DNA of 64,000 nucleotides from Gammaproteobacteria bacterium (GCA_016195665.1 JACPZD010000036.1:1-64000), one strand, 5' to 3'. Numbered from the stretch's first letter, positions 28,688 to 38,837 are shown. Notes: a model not told the origin generated them from the sequence alone. Program-made: numbers and translations.

Positions 28688-30145
28688 ATGCACAAGATTT
28701 TCTTCGCAGCCAGCGAGGCGCACCCGCTCATCAAGACCGGCGGCCTGGGCGACGTCGCCGGCAGTCTTCCCATCGCGCTGAGCCAACTCGGGCAGGATGT
28801 CCGGCTGGTGCTGCCCGCCTACCGTGAGGCGCTGGCGCAGATCGAGGGGTTTCAGGTCATTGCCGCCTTACAATGCGCCGACACGGCGGTGCGCATATTA
28901 GAAAGTCAACTTCCCGGCAGTCCGGTCCCGGTCTGGCTGGTGGATGCACCTCACTACTTTGATCGGCCGGGCGGGCCCTATGCAGACCCCGATGGCCGCG
29001 ACTGGCCGGACAACGCTGCGCGCTTTGCCTTGTTCGCGCGCGCCGTGACCGCCCTCGCGCTCGGCCGGGCGGGCCTCAATTGGCAGCCCGATCTGGTGCA
29101 CTGTAACGACTGGCAGACCGGCCTCATCCCCGCCCTGCTGGCCCGTGAAACCAGCCGCCCCGCGACCGTTTTCACTCTGCATAACCTCGCCTACCAGGGT
29201 CTGTTCGCGCGGGAGATTTTTGAATTACTCGATCTGCCCAGTGTGCTATGGAGCCCCGAGGCCATGGAGTTTCATGGGCAGTTTTCCTTCATCAAGGGCG
29301 GGCTGGTGTACGCCGACCGTCTTACCACGGTGAGCCCCACCTATGCCGAGGAGATACGCACCCCGGCGCTGGGTTATGGTTTTGAAGGGCTGCTCAATCA
29401 CCGCGGCCATGACCTTACCGGCATCCTCAACGGCGCCGACTACGCCGTGTGGGAGCCTTCCCGCGACTCTTTTATCGTAAAAAATTATGACTCCAGGACC
29501 ATACATCTCAAGGCGCTCAACAAGGCCGATCTGCAACGGCGCTTCGAGTTACCGGTGCTGAAAGACGTGCCGCTGATCGGCATGATCGGGCGGCTGGTGG
29601 AGCAAAAAGGTGTGGATCTGCTGTTGGCCGTTCTCCCGCAACTGCTCCGTCATCCCGTGCAACTGGTTCTACTCGGCAGCGGCGAAGACACCCTCGAACA
29701 GGCCTTGCAAGACTGGGCCAAGGCCCATCCGGAACGCATCGCTGTACATCTGGGTTATAGCGAGGACCTGGCGCATCGCATCGAGGCGGGGGCTGACATG
29801 TTCCTCATGCCTTCGCGCTTCGAGCCGTGCGGACTGAATCAGATCTACAGTCTACGCTATGGGACCGTGCCGATCGTGCGCCGCACCGGCGGCCTCGCCG
29901 ACACAGTGGTGGACGCCAGCGCAGAGACATTAGCTGCAGAAACCGCCACTGGCTTCGTATTCAACACCCCCGCGCCACAAGCGCTGCTGGCCACTCTGTT
30001 ACGCGCTCTCAGCCTGTTCACTCAAACCCAGCGTTGGCAGCGCCTGGTCAAGACGGGCATGGCGCAGGATTTCAGTTGGAAAAAAAGTGCGCAACAGTAT
30101 CTCGCTGTCTATCAACAGGCATTGGACGATCATCGATCGGCTTAG
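28688..30145 (+). CDS. glgA: glycogen synthase (ADP-glucose type)
   Basis: The 485-aa GT5-family enzyme elongates alpha-1,4-glucan from ADP-glucose. It begins MHKIFFAASEAHPLIKTGGL with the ADP-glucose-binding KTGGLGDV motif, followed by HCNDWQTGLIPALLAR, TVFTLHNLAYQG, and the C-terminal MPSRFEPCGLNQIYSLRYGT with its catalytic Glu. Length and motifs are standard. It is divergent from gnd-zwf-pgi, grouping glycogen storage with hexose-phosphate metabolism. Confidence 0.97.
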   Translation: MHKIFFAASEAHPLIKTGGLGDVAGSLPIALSQLGQDVRLVLPAYREALAQIEGFQVIAALQCADTAVRILESQLPGSPVPVWLVDAPHYFDRPGGPYADPDGRDWPDNAARFALFARAVTALALGRAGLNWQPDLVHCNDWQTGLIPALLARETSRPATVFTLHNLAYQGLFAREIFELLDLPSVLWSPEAMEFHGQFSFIKGGLVYADRLTTVSPTYAEEIRTPALGYGFEGLLNHRGHDLTGILNGADYAVWEPSRDSFIVKNYDSRTIHLKALNKADLQRRFELPVLKDVPLIGMIGRLVEQKGVDLLLAVLPQLLRHPVQLVLLGSGEDTLEQALQDWAKAHPERIAVHLGYSEDLAHRIEAGADMFLMPSRFEPCGLNQIYSLRYGTVPIVRRTGGLADTVVDASAETLAAETATGFVFNTPAPQALLATLLRALSLFTQTQRWQRLVKTGMAQDFSWKKSAQQYLAVYQQALDDHRSA

Positions 30146-30269
30146 GCGGCGATTATCAATCCTGTTTTACTTATCCCCACTCCGTCTCTCCCGCTAGTAT
30201 AGGGGAAGGGAAACGTATAGGAGAGTGCTGTCTAATGAACTTCATTAGTATTTTACAAGGAGATTAACC

Positions 30270-30839
30270 ATGTCAGAGAATGGCTTTCATGTACACGGCG
30301 CGCATGAGCATGAAGTCGAGCACCAGGCGCAGAGCGGTTCCGGCCTGGCGCAATACGTCGCAATCTTCACCGCCTTGCTTGCCACGTTCGGCGCCATCGT
30401 CAGTTATCAGGGCGGCAACACGCAAAACGAGGCGATGTTGTCCAAAAACGAGGCCGTGCTGAAAAAGACCGAGGCCTCTGACCAGTGGAACTTCTATCAG
30501 GCCAAGAGCAACAAAGGTCACCTTATGGAGCTTGCGGCGGACATCGCGCCTGCCGATAAGCAGGAGTATTACAAAAAGCAGATTGAAAAATATGAGACGG
30601 AAAAAGCCGAGATCAAATTGAAGGCGGAGGCTTTGGAAATGGCATCAAAACAGGCGGATGCACAAAGCGAACAGTTCATGCGTCCGCATCACAAATTGGC
30701 CGAGGCGATGACCTTCATTCAGATCGCCATCTCGCTCGCCTCCATCACCGTACTCACCCGCAGAACCTGGCTGTTCGCCGCCGCGGGCGTTGCCGCCGCG
30801 GGTGGGATTGCGTTGTGGGTCATCGCCTGGTTGATGTAG
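30270..30839 (+). CDS. DUF4337 family membrane protein
   Basis: The 189-aa protein has a His/Glu-rich N-terminus (HVHGAHEHEVEHQAQ), one helix (about residues 27-45), a conserved QAKSNKGHLMELAAD plus a coiled coil (about residues 95-130), and two C-terminal helices. This is the DUF4337 layout. No function is established. AAGGAGA precedes the start. It is followed after 6 bp by the PAP2 gene. Confidence 0.85.
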   Translation: MSENGFHVHGAHEHEVEHQAQSGSGLAQYVAIFTALLATFGAIVSYQGGNTQNEAMLSKNEAVLKKTEASDQWNFYQAKSNKGHLMELAADIAPADKQEYYKKQIEKYETEKAEIKLKAEALEMASKQADAQSEQFMRPHHKLAEAMTFIQIAISLASITVLTRRTWLFAAAGVAAAGGIALWVIAWLM

Positions 30840-30845
30840 CGCCCC

Positions 30846-31463
30846 ATGAAGGAGATTCTCTACGATTGGGGCGGTGCTAACGTCAGAGTATTTCACTGGA
30901 TTAACGACCTCCGCGGTGAAGTGATAGACCGCATCATGCTGTTAGGCACGCAGCTCGGCAGCCATACGAATTTTGAGATTTATTTGGCGCTATTGGCCGT
31001 AGTTGCCGTACTTTCAGTTTCCAGAAATCCTGCGCAAAACCGTTCGGGCGAGCGAGCCCTGGCTTGGTTAATGGTAATCAGCGTATTGAGCATAGCCTAT
31101 CTACTCGATGAAGCCCTGCTGAGCTGGCTTAAACCCGCGCTCGATTTTTCCCGTCCTCCGCTCGCCTTGTCGCAGGGCACTGTGCACATCGTGGGGAGAC
31201 CCGAGTACCATTATAGTCTCCCGAGCGGACACGCCTCCTTCGCCATGCTGATGGCGGCAAGCCTGTGGCCGGTACTGAATGGTTACTCGCGGATCGCCGG
31301 CATCATCCTGGTATTGTGGGTGGGGTTATCACGCGTCAGTTTGGGAGCACACTTTCCCGCCGATGTGCTCGCCGGTTATCTATCCAGTTTAATGGTGGTC
31401 TTGCTGGTGCGCGGCGCGTTACACAGTCTGCTTCGCTACCGTGCCAAACCGGGGACGCTCTGA
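30846..31463 (+). CDS. PAP2 superfamily membrane phosphatase
   Basis: The 205-aa integral membrane protein has the three phosphatase motifs: KPALDFSRPP, SLPSGHASFAM (PSGH) and SRVSLGAHFPADVLAG (SRxxxxxHxxxD). Such enzymes dephosphorylate lipid pyrophosphates such as undecaprenyl pyrophosphate or phosphatidate at the periplasmic face. The substrate cannot be told from sequence. Probably cotranscribed with the DUF4337 gene. Confidence 0.88.
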   Translation: MKEILYDWGGANVRVFHWINDLRGEVIDRIMLLGTQLGSHTNFEIYLALLAVVAVLSVSRNPAQNRSGERALAWLMVISVLSIAYLLDEALLSWLKPALDFSRPPLALSQGTVHIVGRPEYHYSLPSGHASFAMLMAASLWPVLNGYSRIAGIILVLWVGLSRVSLGAHFPADVLAGYLSSLMVVLLVRGALHSLLRYRAKPGTL

Positions 31464-31509
31464 CACATCAGAGATTCTTTATCAGCCTCTCAACAAACCC
31501 AGCTACTGA

Positions 31510-32859
31510 TTAATGCGACTTGTCCCGCTCTTCGCTGGTACACACCCAATAACCGCTGTGTGTCTGCTTGGCCTTATACATCGAACGGTCCGCACAACGC
31601 ATCAGGCTGCCGATATCCGCGCCGTGTTCAGGCCAGAGAGCAATCCCGATACTAATGCTGGTCTTGAGAATCAAACCTGTAATGACAAACTTCACTTCCA
31701 ATGCCTTGAGAATCTTCTCGGCACAACGAATGACCCCTTCCAAGTCTATGCCCGGCAATAAGGCCACAAATTCATCTCCGCCCAAACGGGCCACAGTGTC
31801 GCTCTCGCGCAGCGCCTTCACCAGCCGCTCGGCCACCTGCTCCAATAAGAGATCCCCTATCTGATGCCCGTGCAGGTCATTAATCTCCTTAAAGGAGTCG
31901 AGGTCCATGAGCAACAACCCGACGATATCATGCTTGCGCTGACCCGCCTGCATGAGCTGCCCGGCCTGCGTGTATAAAAAGACGCGGTTGGGCAGCTTGG
32001 TGAGCGGATCATGGGTTGCCTGATATTCAAGGCTGGCGGACTCTCTCCGCGCCTCACGAAGCTTGTTGACCATTGCACGGGTATTTTCCACCGCTCGCTG
32101 CAAGCTCACGGCAAGGCTGCCCAACTCGTCTTGGCTGGTCGCGGCGATCTCGACATCGAGATCGCCCGCCGCCATCCGCCGCGCCGCCCCATCGAGCGCC
32201 TTGAGCCGGCGGCTGATATAGCCGGAAATAACGACTGCCAGCGCCAACCCCAATACCAGCGAAACCACCAAGGCGGCGACAATCAAGACTCGCGCCGATT
32301 CATAAAGACGATCGCCACGACGGCTCGCCTCCACCCCGCCCTTTATATTAAGAGCAGCCAGCTTATCCAAATGCTGCGTCATCTCATTAAAGCGCTGTTG
32401 AGATTCTCCACGCAGCAAGGCCCACGCCTCCTCATCTTTGTTGACCAGGGAGAACACAATAATCTGCGCGTGAACTTTAAGATAGGCATCCCAGGCCTGT
32501 ACGAAATTTTGGTAGAGCTTTTCCTCCTCCTGTATGGAAATCAGGCGTTGGTAATCGTGCTGCGCGGTGGTAATTTTATTTAATTGCTTGTCTAATTCCT
32601 GCTCGTAGGAACGCCTATCCTCTTCGGAAGTAGAAAGGACATGCTGCACCTCGGCGATGCGGAATTGGTCAATATGATTATTGATATTCGCGCTCGCCAC
32701 TATGCTCGGCAGCCAGTCCAGCTCTATCTCGGTCGAGACGTACTTGACCTTACCCAAGTGCTCAAGGGCGTAGACCCCAATAAACCCGGACAAGCCGAGC
32801 AGGAACAGAAACGCCAAGATGAGCTTGGTCAGGATTTTGAGGTTATAGAACCATTGCAC
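31510..32859 (-). CDS. membrane-bound HAMP-GGDEF diguanylate cyclase
   Basis: The 449-aa protein has a transmembrane helix (about residues 11-31), a helical periplasmic sensor of the four-helix-bundle type (about 32-190), a second helix (about 192-212), HAMP (about 213-266; LKALDGAARRMAAGDLDVEI), and a GGDEF domain (about 285-440). ARLGGDEFVALLPG is intact, so cyclic di-GMP synthesis is expected. No RxxD inhibitory site is obvious. It is convergent with the PAP2 gene. Confidence 0.92.
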   Translation of the reverse strand: MQWFYNLKILTKLILAFLFLLGLSGFIGVYALEHLGKVKYVSTEIELDWLPSIVASANINNHIDQFRIAEVQHVLSTSEEDRRSYEQELDKQLNKITTAQHDYQRLISIQEEEKLYQNFVQAWDAYLKVHAQIIVFSLVNKDEEAWALLRGESQQRFNEMTQHLDKLAALNIKGGVEASRRGDRLYESARVLIVAALVVSLVLGLALAVVISGYISRRLKALDGAARRMAAGDLDVEIAATSQDELGSLAVSLQRAVENTRAMVNKLREARRESASLEYQATHDPLTKLPNRVFLYTQAGQLMQAGQRKHDIVGLLLMDLDSFKEINDLHGHQIGDLLLEQVAERLVKALRESDTVARLGGDEFVALLPGIDLEGVIRCAEKILKALEVKFVITGLILKTSISIGIALWPEHGADIGSLMRCADRSMYKAKQTHSGYWVCTSEERDKSH

Positions 32860-32976
32860 CCCCCAACGGTATCCCAGCGATCTTGACCGTGCAATAGCAT
32901 CCAGGCGCCCGGATGAAGATCGGCGCAGAATCTGGGTATAATAGAGAGTTCACAAAACCTTGAGCCTTCAATTCCA

Positions 32977-33123
32977 TAAGGGCGCCTCTAAAAATGATGG
33001 ATTTTGCTTCAAGACAAGGCGCAGCGCCGTCGAGCAGGGCAGCATACACGCCAGTATGTGAGCAGAGCAGACAAGCTGCAACGCAGTATTGAAGCAAAAG
33101 ACGCATTTTTAGAGATGCCCTTA
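32977..33123. repeat. 147-bp palindromic (MITE-like) element, copy 1
   Basis: The ends are TAAGGGCGCCTCTAAAAAT and ATTTTTAGAGATGCCCTTA. Inside, TGGATTTTGCTTCAA pairs with TTGAAGCAAAAG, and the middle is also partly self-complementary. The same family occurs at 46583-46726. It fills most of the 313-bp gap before ppc and encodes nothing. Confidence 0.85.
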
Positions 33124-33172
33124 AGACTGGTCTACCCTGCCCAACGACACCCAAAACACTACGACCTAATCC

Positions 33173-35968
33173 ATGGCCAGTAAATTAAGCGACAAGGAAC
33201 TGCGCAGCCGCGTCAAGCTGTTAGGCAGCCTGCTGGGGAATGTGCTCCACACACAGGCCGGCGGCCGTGTGCTTAAAGCGGTCGAGATGCTGCGCAAGGG
33301 CTACATCGGCTTGCGCAAACAACCTAATCCGCGCAAGCGGCGCCGCCTCACACAGCTTATCAATACCCTGGATACCGAGACACTCAGTCACGTGATCCGC
33401 GCCTTCAGCACCTATTTCAGCCTGGTCAATATCGCGGAGGAAGACTATCAGCACCGGCAACGCCGCCTGCAGGTGCGCGCCGGCGGGCCGCTGTGGGTAG
33501 GCTCCTTCGATCACACCCTGCGTCAGCTCCACTCGCAGGGCATCAAACCCGAGCAGTTGCAAAGCCTGCTCGATCGTCTTGCCTATATTCCGGTGATTAC
33601 CGCACACCCCACCGAGTCCAAGCGGCAGACCATCATGGAGGCGCTGCGGCGGATCTTCGTCACCAGCTCACGCCTCAATGACTCGCGGCTCGGCAAGCGC
33701 GAGCGCGAGGAGGTCATCGAAAAGCTGGAAAGTCAGATTCAGATCCTGTGGAAGACCGACGAGATGCGCGTCCAGCGCCCGCAAGTGCGCGACGAAATCA
33801 AAAACGGCCTGCTGTATTTCCACGAATGTCTGTTCCAGGCAATACCGACCACCTACCGTTACATGGAACAGGCCATTGAACGCACCTATGGGAAAGACGC
33901 CTCCCTGCGGGTGCCGAGTTTCATGCGCTTCGGCTCCTGGATAGGGGGTGATCGTGACGGCAACCCCAACGTCAAACCCGAAACCACGGCGCTGGCCCTG
34001 CGCCTGCAGGCCCGTGCGGTATTGCTGGAGTATCTCAACCGCGTCACCGCGCTGAGCCGGATACTGACCTATTCCAGCCAATTGTGCACCCCTACCCCGG
34101 CCTTGCTGGAAAGTCTCAAGCTCAGCGAACAATTCTGCGGCAAAACCTTCGGCGAAAATCGGGATCGCTTCAGTAACGAACCGTATCGCCGCAAGCTTTA
34201 CATCATCCGCCACCGGCTGGATTGCAATCTGCGCACCATCCGCAAGCGCCTGCAGGGCGAGGACCTGCCGCTGCAGGAAGGCGCCTACGCCACTGAACAG
34301 GAATTATTGAACGACCTGTATCTGATCTATGACTCGCTCTGCTCGCACGGCGACCGCAACATCGCCGACGCCGAACTCAAGGACCTGATCCGGCTGGTGG
34401 AGACCTTCGGTTTTTTCCTGTTGCGTCTGGATGTGCGTCAGGAATCATCCCGCCACACCGGGGCCGTCGCGGAGTTGTTCGCAGCGCAACCTGACAAGAT
34501 TGATTATCCGGGCCTGAACGAAGCGGAGCGTATCGAAGCGTTGACCACGGCCATCGCCCGCCGCGAGCCCTTGCTGACCGATCCGGCGGTACTGAGCCCC
34601 GAGACCCAGGAATCGCTGGAGGTCTTGAGGGTCATGGCCCGAATGCGCGCGGAGGTGAGCCCGCAGGCCTTCGGCAGCTATGTCATCTCCATGACGCATC
34701 AGGCGAGCCACGTCCTCGAGGTGATGCTGCTGGCGCGTCTCGCAGGTCTCGCGGGACGCAACGACCACGGCTGGTTTTGCACCCTCCACGTCACGCCCTT
34801 ATTCGAGACCATCGAAGACCTGACCCGCATCGAACCCCTGCTCACCGCCTTGCTGGACAACCCCACTTACCTCTCGCTGCTCAAGGCTTGCGGCAATCTG
34901 CAAGAGGTGATGCTGGGGTATTCCGATTCGTGCAAGGACGGCGGCATCCTTGCCTCGGCCTGGAATCTCTACGAGGCCCAGAAAAAGATCACCGCCCTCA
35001 CCGCCGCGCGAGGCATCGAATGCCGGCTGTTCCACGGGCGCGGCGGCACCATCGGGCGCGGCGGCGGCCCCACCCATGAGTCCATCCTGGCGCAGCCGCA
35101 GGGCACCGTGCGCGGCCAGATCAAATTCACCGAGCAAGGTGAAATGGTCTCGTACAAGTACAGCAATATTGAAACCGCCGTGTACGAACTTTCGGTCGGC
35201 GTCACTGGGCTTATCAAGGCCAGCCGCAGCCTGATCCAGCCTCCCGGCCAGGACAATCCCGACTACCTCGGCATCATGAACGAACTTGCGCAGAGCGGCG
35301 AGACCACCTACCGTGATCTCACTGACCGCACTCCCGGCCTGCTCGATTATTTTTACCAGGCGACACCCATCAACGAAATCGGACAACTCAACATCGGCTC
35401 GCGCCCTTCCCACCGCAACAAGGCCGATCGTTCCAAGAATTCCATCCGCGCCATCGCCTGGGTGTTCGGCTGGGCGCAGTCGCGCCACACCCTGCCGGCC
35501 TGGTACGGCATCGGCGCAGCGCTGCAACGCTGGCAGGGCGAAGACCCGCGGCGTCTCGCCCAACTGCAAGCCATGTACCGCGACTGGCCGTTCTTCCGGG
35601 CGCTGCTCAGCAACACCCAGATGGCCCTGTTCAAGGCCGATATGGATATCGCCAGGGATTATGCCGGGCTGTGCGAAGACATCACGCTCGCCGAACGCAT
35701 CTACCCCGTCATCCAGACCGAATACGAGCGCACCGTGAAGGAAATCCTGAAGGTCGCCAAGTCCGTCACACTGCTCGATGAGAACCCGCCACTGGCGCTG
35801 TCACTCAGCCGCCGTAATCCCTATCTCGATCCGCTCAACGCGATCCAGCTCACCCTGCTCAGGCGTTACCGTGATCCTAATCTATCGGAGACGACCAAGG
35901 ACGTCTGGCTCATGCCGCTGCTGCGCAGCATCAACGCCATCGCGGCGGGGATGCGGAATACGGGTTAA
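33173..35968 (+). CDS. ppc: phosphoenolpyruvate carboxylase
   Basis: The 931-aa enzyme carboxylates PEP with bicarbonate to oxaloacetate, replenishing the TCA cycle. Seen are the catalytic His segment VITAHPTESKRQTI, GSWIGGDRDGNPNV, LGYSDSCKDGGI, FHGRGGTIGRGGGPTHESIL and the conserved C-terminus AAGMRNTG. Length is full. Start is the ATG at 33173, 49 bp after the palindromic element. Confidence 0.98.
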   Translation: MASKLSDKELRSRVKLLGSLLGNVLHTQAGGRVLKAVEMLRKGYIGLRKQPNPRKRRRLTQLINTLDTETLSHVIRAFSTYFSLVNIAEEDYQHRQRRLQVRAGGPLWVGSFDHTLRQLHSQGIKPEQLQSLLDRLAYIPVITAHPTESKRQTIMEALRRIFVTSSRLNDSRLGKREREEVIEKLESQIQILWKTDEMRVQRPQVRDEIKNGLLYFHECLFQAIPTTYRYMEQAIERTYGKDASLRVPSFMRFGSWIGGDRDGNPNVKPETTALALRLQARAVLLEYLNRVTALSRILTYSSQLCTPTPALLESLKLSEQFCGKTFGENRDRFSNEPYRRKLYIIRHRLDCNLRTIRKRLQGEDLPLQEGAYATEQELLNDLYLIYDSLCSHGDRNIADAELKDLIRLVETFGFFLLRLDVRQESSRHTGAVAELFAAQPDKIDYPGLNEAERIEALTTAIARREPLLTDPAVLSPETQESLEVLRVMARMRAEVSPQAFGSYVISMTHQASHVLEVMLLARLAGLAGRNDHGWFCTLHVTPLFETIEDLTRIEPLLTALLDNPTYLSLLKACGNLQEVMLGYSDSCKDGGILASAWNLYEAQKKITALTAARGIECRLFHGRGGTIGRGGGPTHESILAQPQGTVRGQIKFTEQGEMVSYKYSNIETAVYELSVGVTGLIKASRSLIQPPGQDNPDYLGIMNELAQSGETTYRDLTDRTPGLLDYFYQATPINEIGQLNIGSRPSHRNKADRSKNSIRAIAWVFGWAQSRHTLPAWYGIGAALQRWQGEDPRRLAQLQAMYRDWPFFRALLSNTQMALFKADMDIARDYAGLCEDITLAERIYPVIQTEYERTVKEILKVAKSVTLLDENPPLALSLSRRNPYLDPLNAIQLTLLRRYRDPNLSETTKDVWLMPLLRSINAIAAGMRNTG

Positions 35969-36051
35969 GCACCAGCCGGTCAAGAGTCTCTAATTGACTT
36001 AACTCAGCCCGTTACCGATACTTGTCCCTCTCAGAATCGGAACAACCGACC

Positions 36052-36855
36052 ATGCAGCAACCGCCCCTCGTCCAAATCCGCAATCTGCGTTTCGCGCGCG
36101 GCGAGCGCGTGATCTTCGACGGCGTGGATCTCGACATACGGCGCGGCAACGTGACCGCCATCATGGGGCCGAGCGGCACCGGCAAAACCACCTTGCTGCG
36201 CCTGATCGGCGGGCAATTGCGCCCCGCGAGCGGCAGCGTGATGGTGGACGGGCTGGATATTGCCAAGCTCTCGCGCGGCGAACTCTACGAACTGCGCAAG
36301 CGCATGGGTATGCTGTTTCAGAGCGGCGCGCTGCTTACCGATCTCAACGTCTACGACAACATCGCCTTTCCGCTGCGCGAGCACACCAAGCTCCCCGAGC
36401 CCTTGATCCGCGATCTGGTGCTGATGAAGCTCCAGGCGGTGGGCCTGCGCGGCGCCCGCGACCTGATGCCTAGCGAACTGTCGGGCGGCATGGCGCGGCG
36501 CGTGGCGCTGGCGCGCGCCATCGCCCTCGATCCCATGATGGTTATGTACGACGAACCATTTGCCGGTCAGGACCCGATTTCGCTCGGCGCCATCGTGCAG
36601 CTCATCCGCACCCTCAACGACGCCTTGAGCCTCACCAGCGTTGTGGTCTCCCACGACGTGACGGAGACGGCCAGCATCGCCGATTACATCTACGTGCTGT
36701 CGGAGGGCAAGGTCATCGGCCACGGGGCGCCTGACGAGCTGGCCAAATCGCCGTCGGCCCAGGTGCAGCAATTCCTGCAAGGGCTCGCCGACGGGCCGGT
36801 GCCCTTCCACTACCCGGCCCCCGACTACAGCGCAGATCTGCTGGACAGCGGCTGA
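36052..36855 (+). CDS. mlaF: phospholipid transport ATPase MlaF
   Basis: The 267-aa ABC ATPase has Walker A GPSGTGKTT, Q-loop LFQSGALLTDLNV, signature ELSGGMARRVALARAI, Walker B VMYDEPFAGQDP and the switch His VVSHDV. It powers the Mla system, which moves phospholipids between the outer and inner membranes to keep lipid asymmetry. A TTG 30 bp upstream is a possible earlier start. It overlaps mlaE by 1 bp, first gene of mlaFEDCB. Confidence 0.95.
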   Translation: MQQPPLVQIRNLRFARGERVIFDGVDLDIRRGNVTAIMGPSGTGKTTLLRLIGGQLRPASGSVMVDGLDIAKLSRGELYELRKRMGMLFQSGALLTDLNVYDNIAFPLREHTKLPEPLIRDLVLMKLQAVGLRGARDLMPSELSGGMARRVALARAIALDPMMVMYDEPFAGQDPISLGAIVQLIRTLNDALSLTSVVVSHDVTETASIADYIYVLSEGKVIGHGAPDELAKSPSAQVQQFLQGLADGPVPFHYPAPDYSADLLDSG

Positions 36856-37637
36856 TGACAGACTGGTTACAAAGCCTAGGCCAATGGGGGCTCGGGGTGT
36901 TCGAGCGCGTGGGGCGCGGGACACTGTTTCTGCTGCAAACCCTGCGCGGCCTCACTGCCTTGGCGAGGCGCCCCCTGTTGGTGATTCAGCAGGTCCACTC
37001 GATAGGGGTATTATCGCTGCTCATCATCGTCGTCTCGGGCCTGTTTGTAGGCATGGTGTTAGGCCTGCAGGGTTATAATACTTTGGTGGACTTCGGGGCC
37101 GAGCAGTCGCTCGGCGTGGTGGTGGCCTTATCGCTGGTGCGTGAACTGGGGCCGGTGGTCTCGGCGCTGTTATTCGCCGGACGCGCCGGCTCCGCACTGA
37201 CGGCCGAGATCGGACTGATGAAATCCACCGAACAGCTCTCCGCGATGGAGATGATGGCGGTAGACCCGATCACCCGCGTCATCGCGCCGCGCCTGTTGGC
37301 GGGCTTCATCGCGATGCCACTGCTCGCCGCGATCTTCAGCGCCGTGGGAATATATGGGGGCTATTTTGTCGGCGTGGGGCTGCTCGGCGTGGACGAAGGT
37401 ACGTTCTGATCGCAGATACAGGACCATGTAGGCTTTCGCGAAGACATCCTGAACGGCGTCGTCAAGAGCCTGGTGTTCGGCTTTGTGGTGACCTGGATCG
37501 CCGTGTTCGAGGGTTACGACACCCTGCCCACCTCCGAGGGCGTAAGCCGCGCCACCACCCGCACCGTGGTGCACGGCTCGCTCGCCGTACTGGCGTTGAA
37601 TTTCGTATTGACCGCGCTGATGTTTGGAGAAACTTAA
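36855..37637 (+). pseudogene. mlaE: phospholipid permease MlaE with in-frame TGA
   Basis: The MlaE permease is recognisable over 260 codons: LLIIVVSGLFVGMVLGLQGY, VRELGPVVSALLFAGRAGSA, then GVDEGTF. The codon that should be Trp (family: EG-(A/T)-F-W) is TGA at 37407-37409. The same frame continues without gap as [20 protein letters not shown] and [17 protein letters not shown] to a TAA at 37635. Translation stopping at the TGA gives 184 aa and loses the last third. TGA ends neighbouring genes, so code reassignment is unlikely. Other mla genes are intact, so either a recent nonsense mutation or a base-call error is plausible. Confidence 0.85.
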
Positions 37638-38123
37638 ATGCTACAAACCAGGACCATCGAAGTTTCCGTCGGGATCTTCATCGCGCTGGGTTTCGCCGCC
37701 CTGCTCGTGTTGGCCATCAAGGTCAGCAACTTTAACGTGTTCGGCGACCTGAATGCCGATAACAGTTATCAGATCACGGCCAAGTTCGCCAACGTCGGCA
37801 GCCTGAAGAGCGGCGCACCGGTCACTATCGCGGGCGTGCGGGTGGGGAGAGTCACCGCCATCGGCATAGACAAGACCACCCATGAGGCTCGGGTAACGCT
37901 GAACATCGAGAACAGATACCGCGACATCCCCGCCGACACCTCGGCCAGCATACTCACCGCCGGGCTGCTGGGCGAACAATATGTGGGCCTGGAGCCGGGC
38001 GGCGATGAAACCTTACTCAAGAACGGCGATCAAATTACATTGACCCAGTCGGCGCTGGTGCTGGAAAAGATCATCGGCGAATTCCTTTTCAGCAAGGCGG
38101 CGGAAGGCAAGGACAAGAAGTGA
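37638..38123 (+). CDS. mlaD: MlaD, MCE-domain lipid-binding protein
   Basis: The 161-aa inner-membrane-anchored protein has one N-terminal helix (about residues 10-28) and one MCE domain (YQITAKFANVGSLKSGAPVT, VTLNIENRYRDIPADTSASI, GLLGEQYVGLEPGGDE). It forms the hexameric ring over MlaFE in the periplasm. It starts immediately after the mlaE reading frame ends (TAA ATG), as expected for one operon. Confidence 0.95.
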   Translation: MLQTRTIEVSVGIFIALGFAALLVLAIKVSNFNVFGDLNADNSYQITAKFANVGSLKSGAPVTIAGVRVGRVTAIGIDKTTHEARVTLNIENRYRDIPADTSASILTAGLLGEQYVGLEPGGDETLLKNGDQITLTQSALVLEKIIGEFLFSKAAEGKDKK

Positions 38124-38204
38124 CCGCGCCGCTATTCAGACCGCGCATTTTCTATTCCATTGGCTTATAATAATCGTTTGTTATAACTGGCAAAAATCAT
38201 CCCT

Positions 38205-38837
38205 ATGAAACTCATTACCAAGACCCTGCTCGCTCTAGTACTGACGCTCTTCAGCGTGCCTGGCCAAACGTGGGCGAGCATGCCTGCCGACGAACTGGTC
38301 CGCGAGACCTCGGAGCGTATGCTGACGGCGCTTAAAAACGAGCACGACGCCCTCAAGGCCAATCCCGCCAAACTCTATGCCCTGACCGAAGAGATCATCC
38401 TGCCCCATTTCGACTTCGAGCGGATCTCAAGCTGGGTGCTGGGGAAATACTGGCGCGAGGCTACGCCAGAACAAAAGAACCGTTTCACCCAGGAGTTCCG
38501 CAATCTGCTGGTGCGCACCTATGCTACGGCTATGCTGGAATACTCCGGCCAGGAGATCAAATACCTGCCCTTCAAGGCCGACGCCGGGGCCAACACGGTC
38601 ACTGTGAGGACCGAGGTCGTGCAGCCTGGCGGCCCGGCTATCCCGATCAACTACAGCCTGTTTGTGAAAGAGGGTGAGTGGAAGGTCTACGACGTGGTGG
38701 TCGAAAACACCAGCCTGGTGGCCAGCTACCGCAGTTCATTCGCCAACGAAATCAGACAGAGCGGTCTCGATGCCTTGATCGAAAAGCTCGCCAGCCGCAG
38801 CAATCAGCAAAGTGGAAAATCCGCTGTTGCAGAGTGA
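38205..38837 (+). CDS. mlaC: MlaC, periplasmic phospholipid shuttle
   Basis: The 210-aa protein has a signal peptide (ending SVPGQTWA at about residue 26) and the MlaC/Ttg2D fold: ILPHFDFERISSWVLGKYWR, FTQEFRNLLVRTYATAMLEY, GEWKVYDVVVENTSLVASYR and SSFANEIRQSGLDALIEKLA. It carries phospholipids between the outer-membrane MlaA complex and MlaFEDB. mlaB overlaps its 3' end by 26 bp. Confidence 0.95.
   Translation: MKLITKTLLALVLTLFSVPGQTWASMPADELVRETSERMLTALKNEHDALKANPAKLYALTEEIILPHFDFERISSWVLGKYWREATPEQKNRFTQEFRNLLVRTYATAMLEYSGQEIKYLPFKADAGANTVTVRTEVVQPGGPAIPINYSLFVKEGEWKVYDVVVENTSLVASYRSSFANEIRQSGLDALIEKLASRSNQQSGKSAVAE

Noticed and set aside
37407-37409. Recoding of TGA (as Trp or selenocysteine) in mlaE
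   Set aside because: TGA terminates mlaF, tatA and other genes here, and no structured element of the SECIS type follows; a mutation or base error is simpler.
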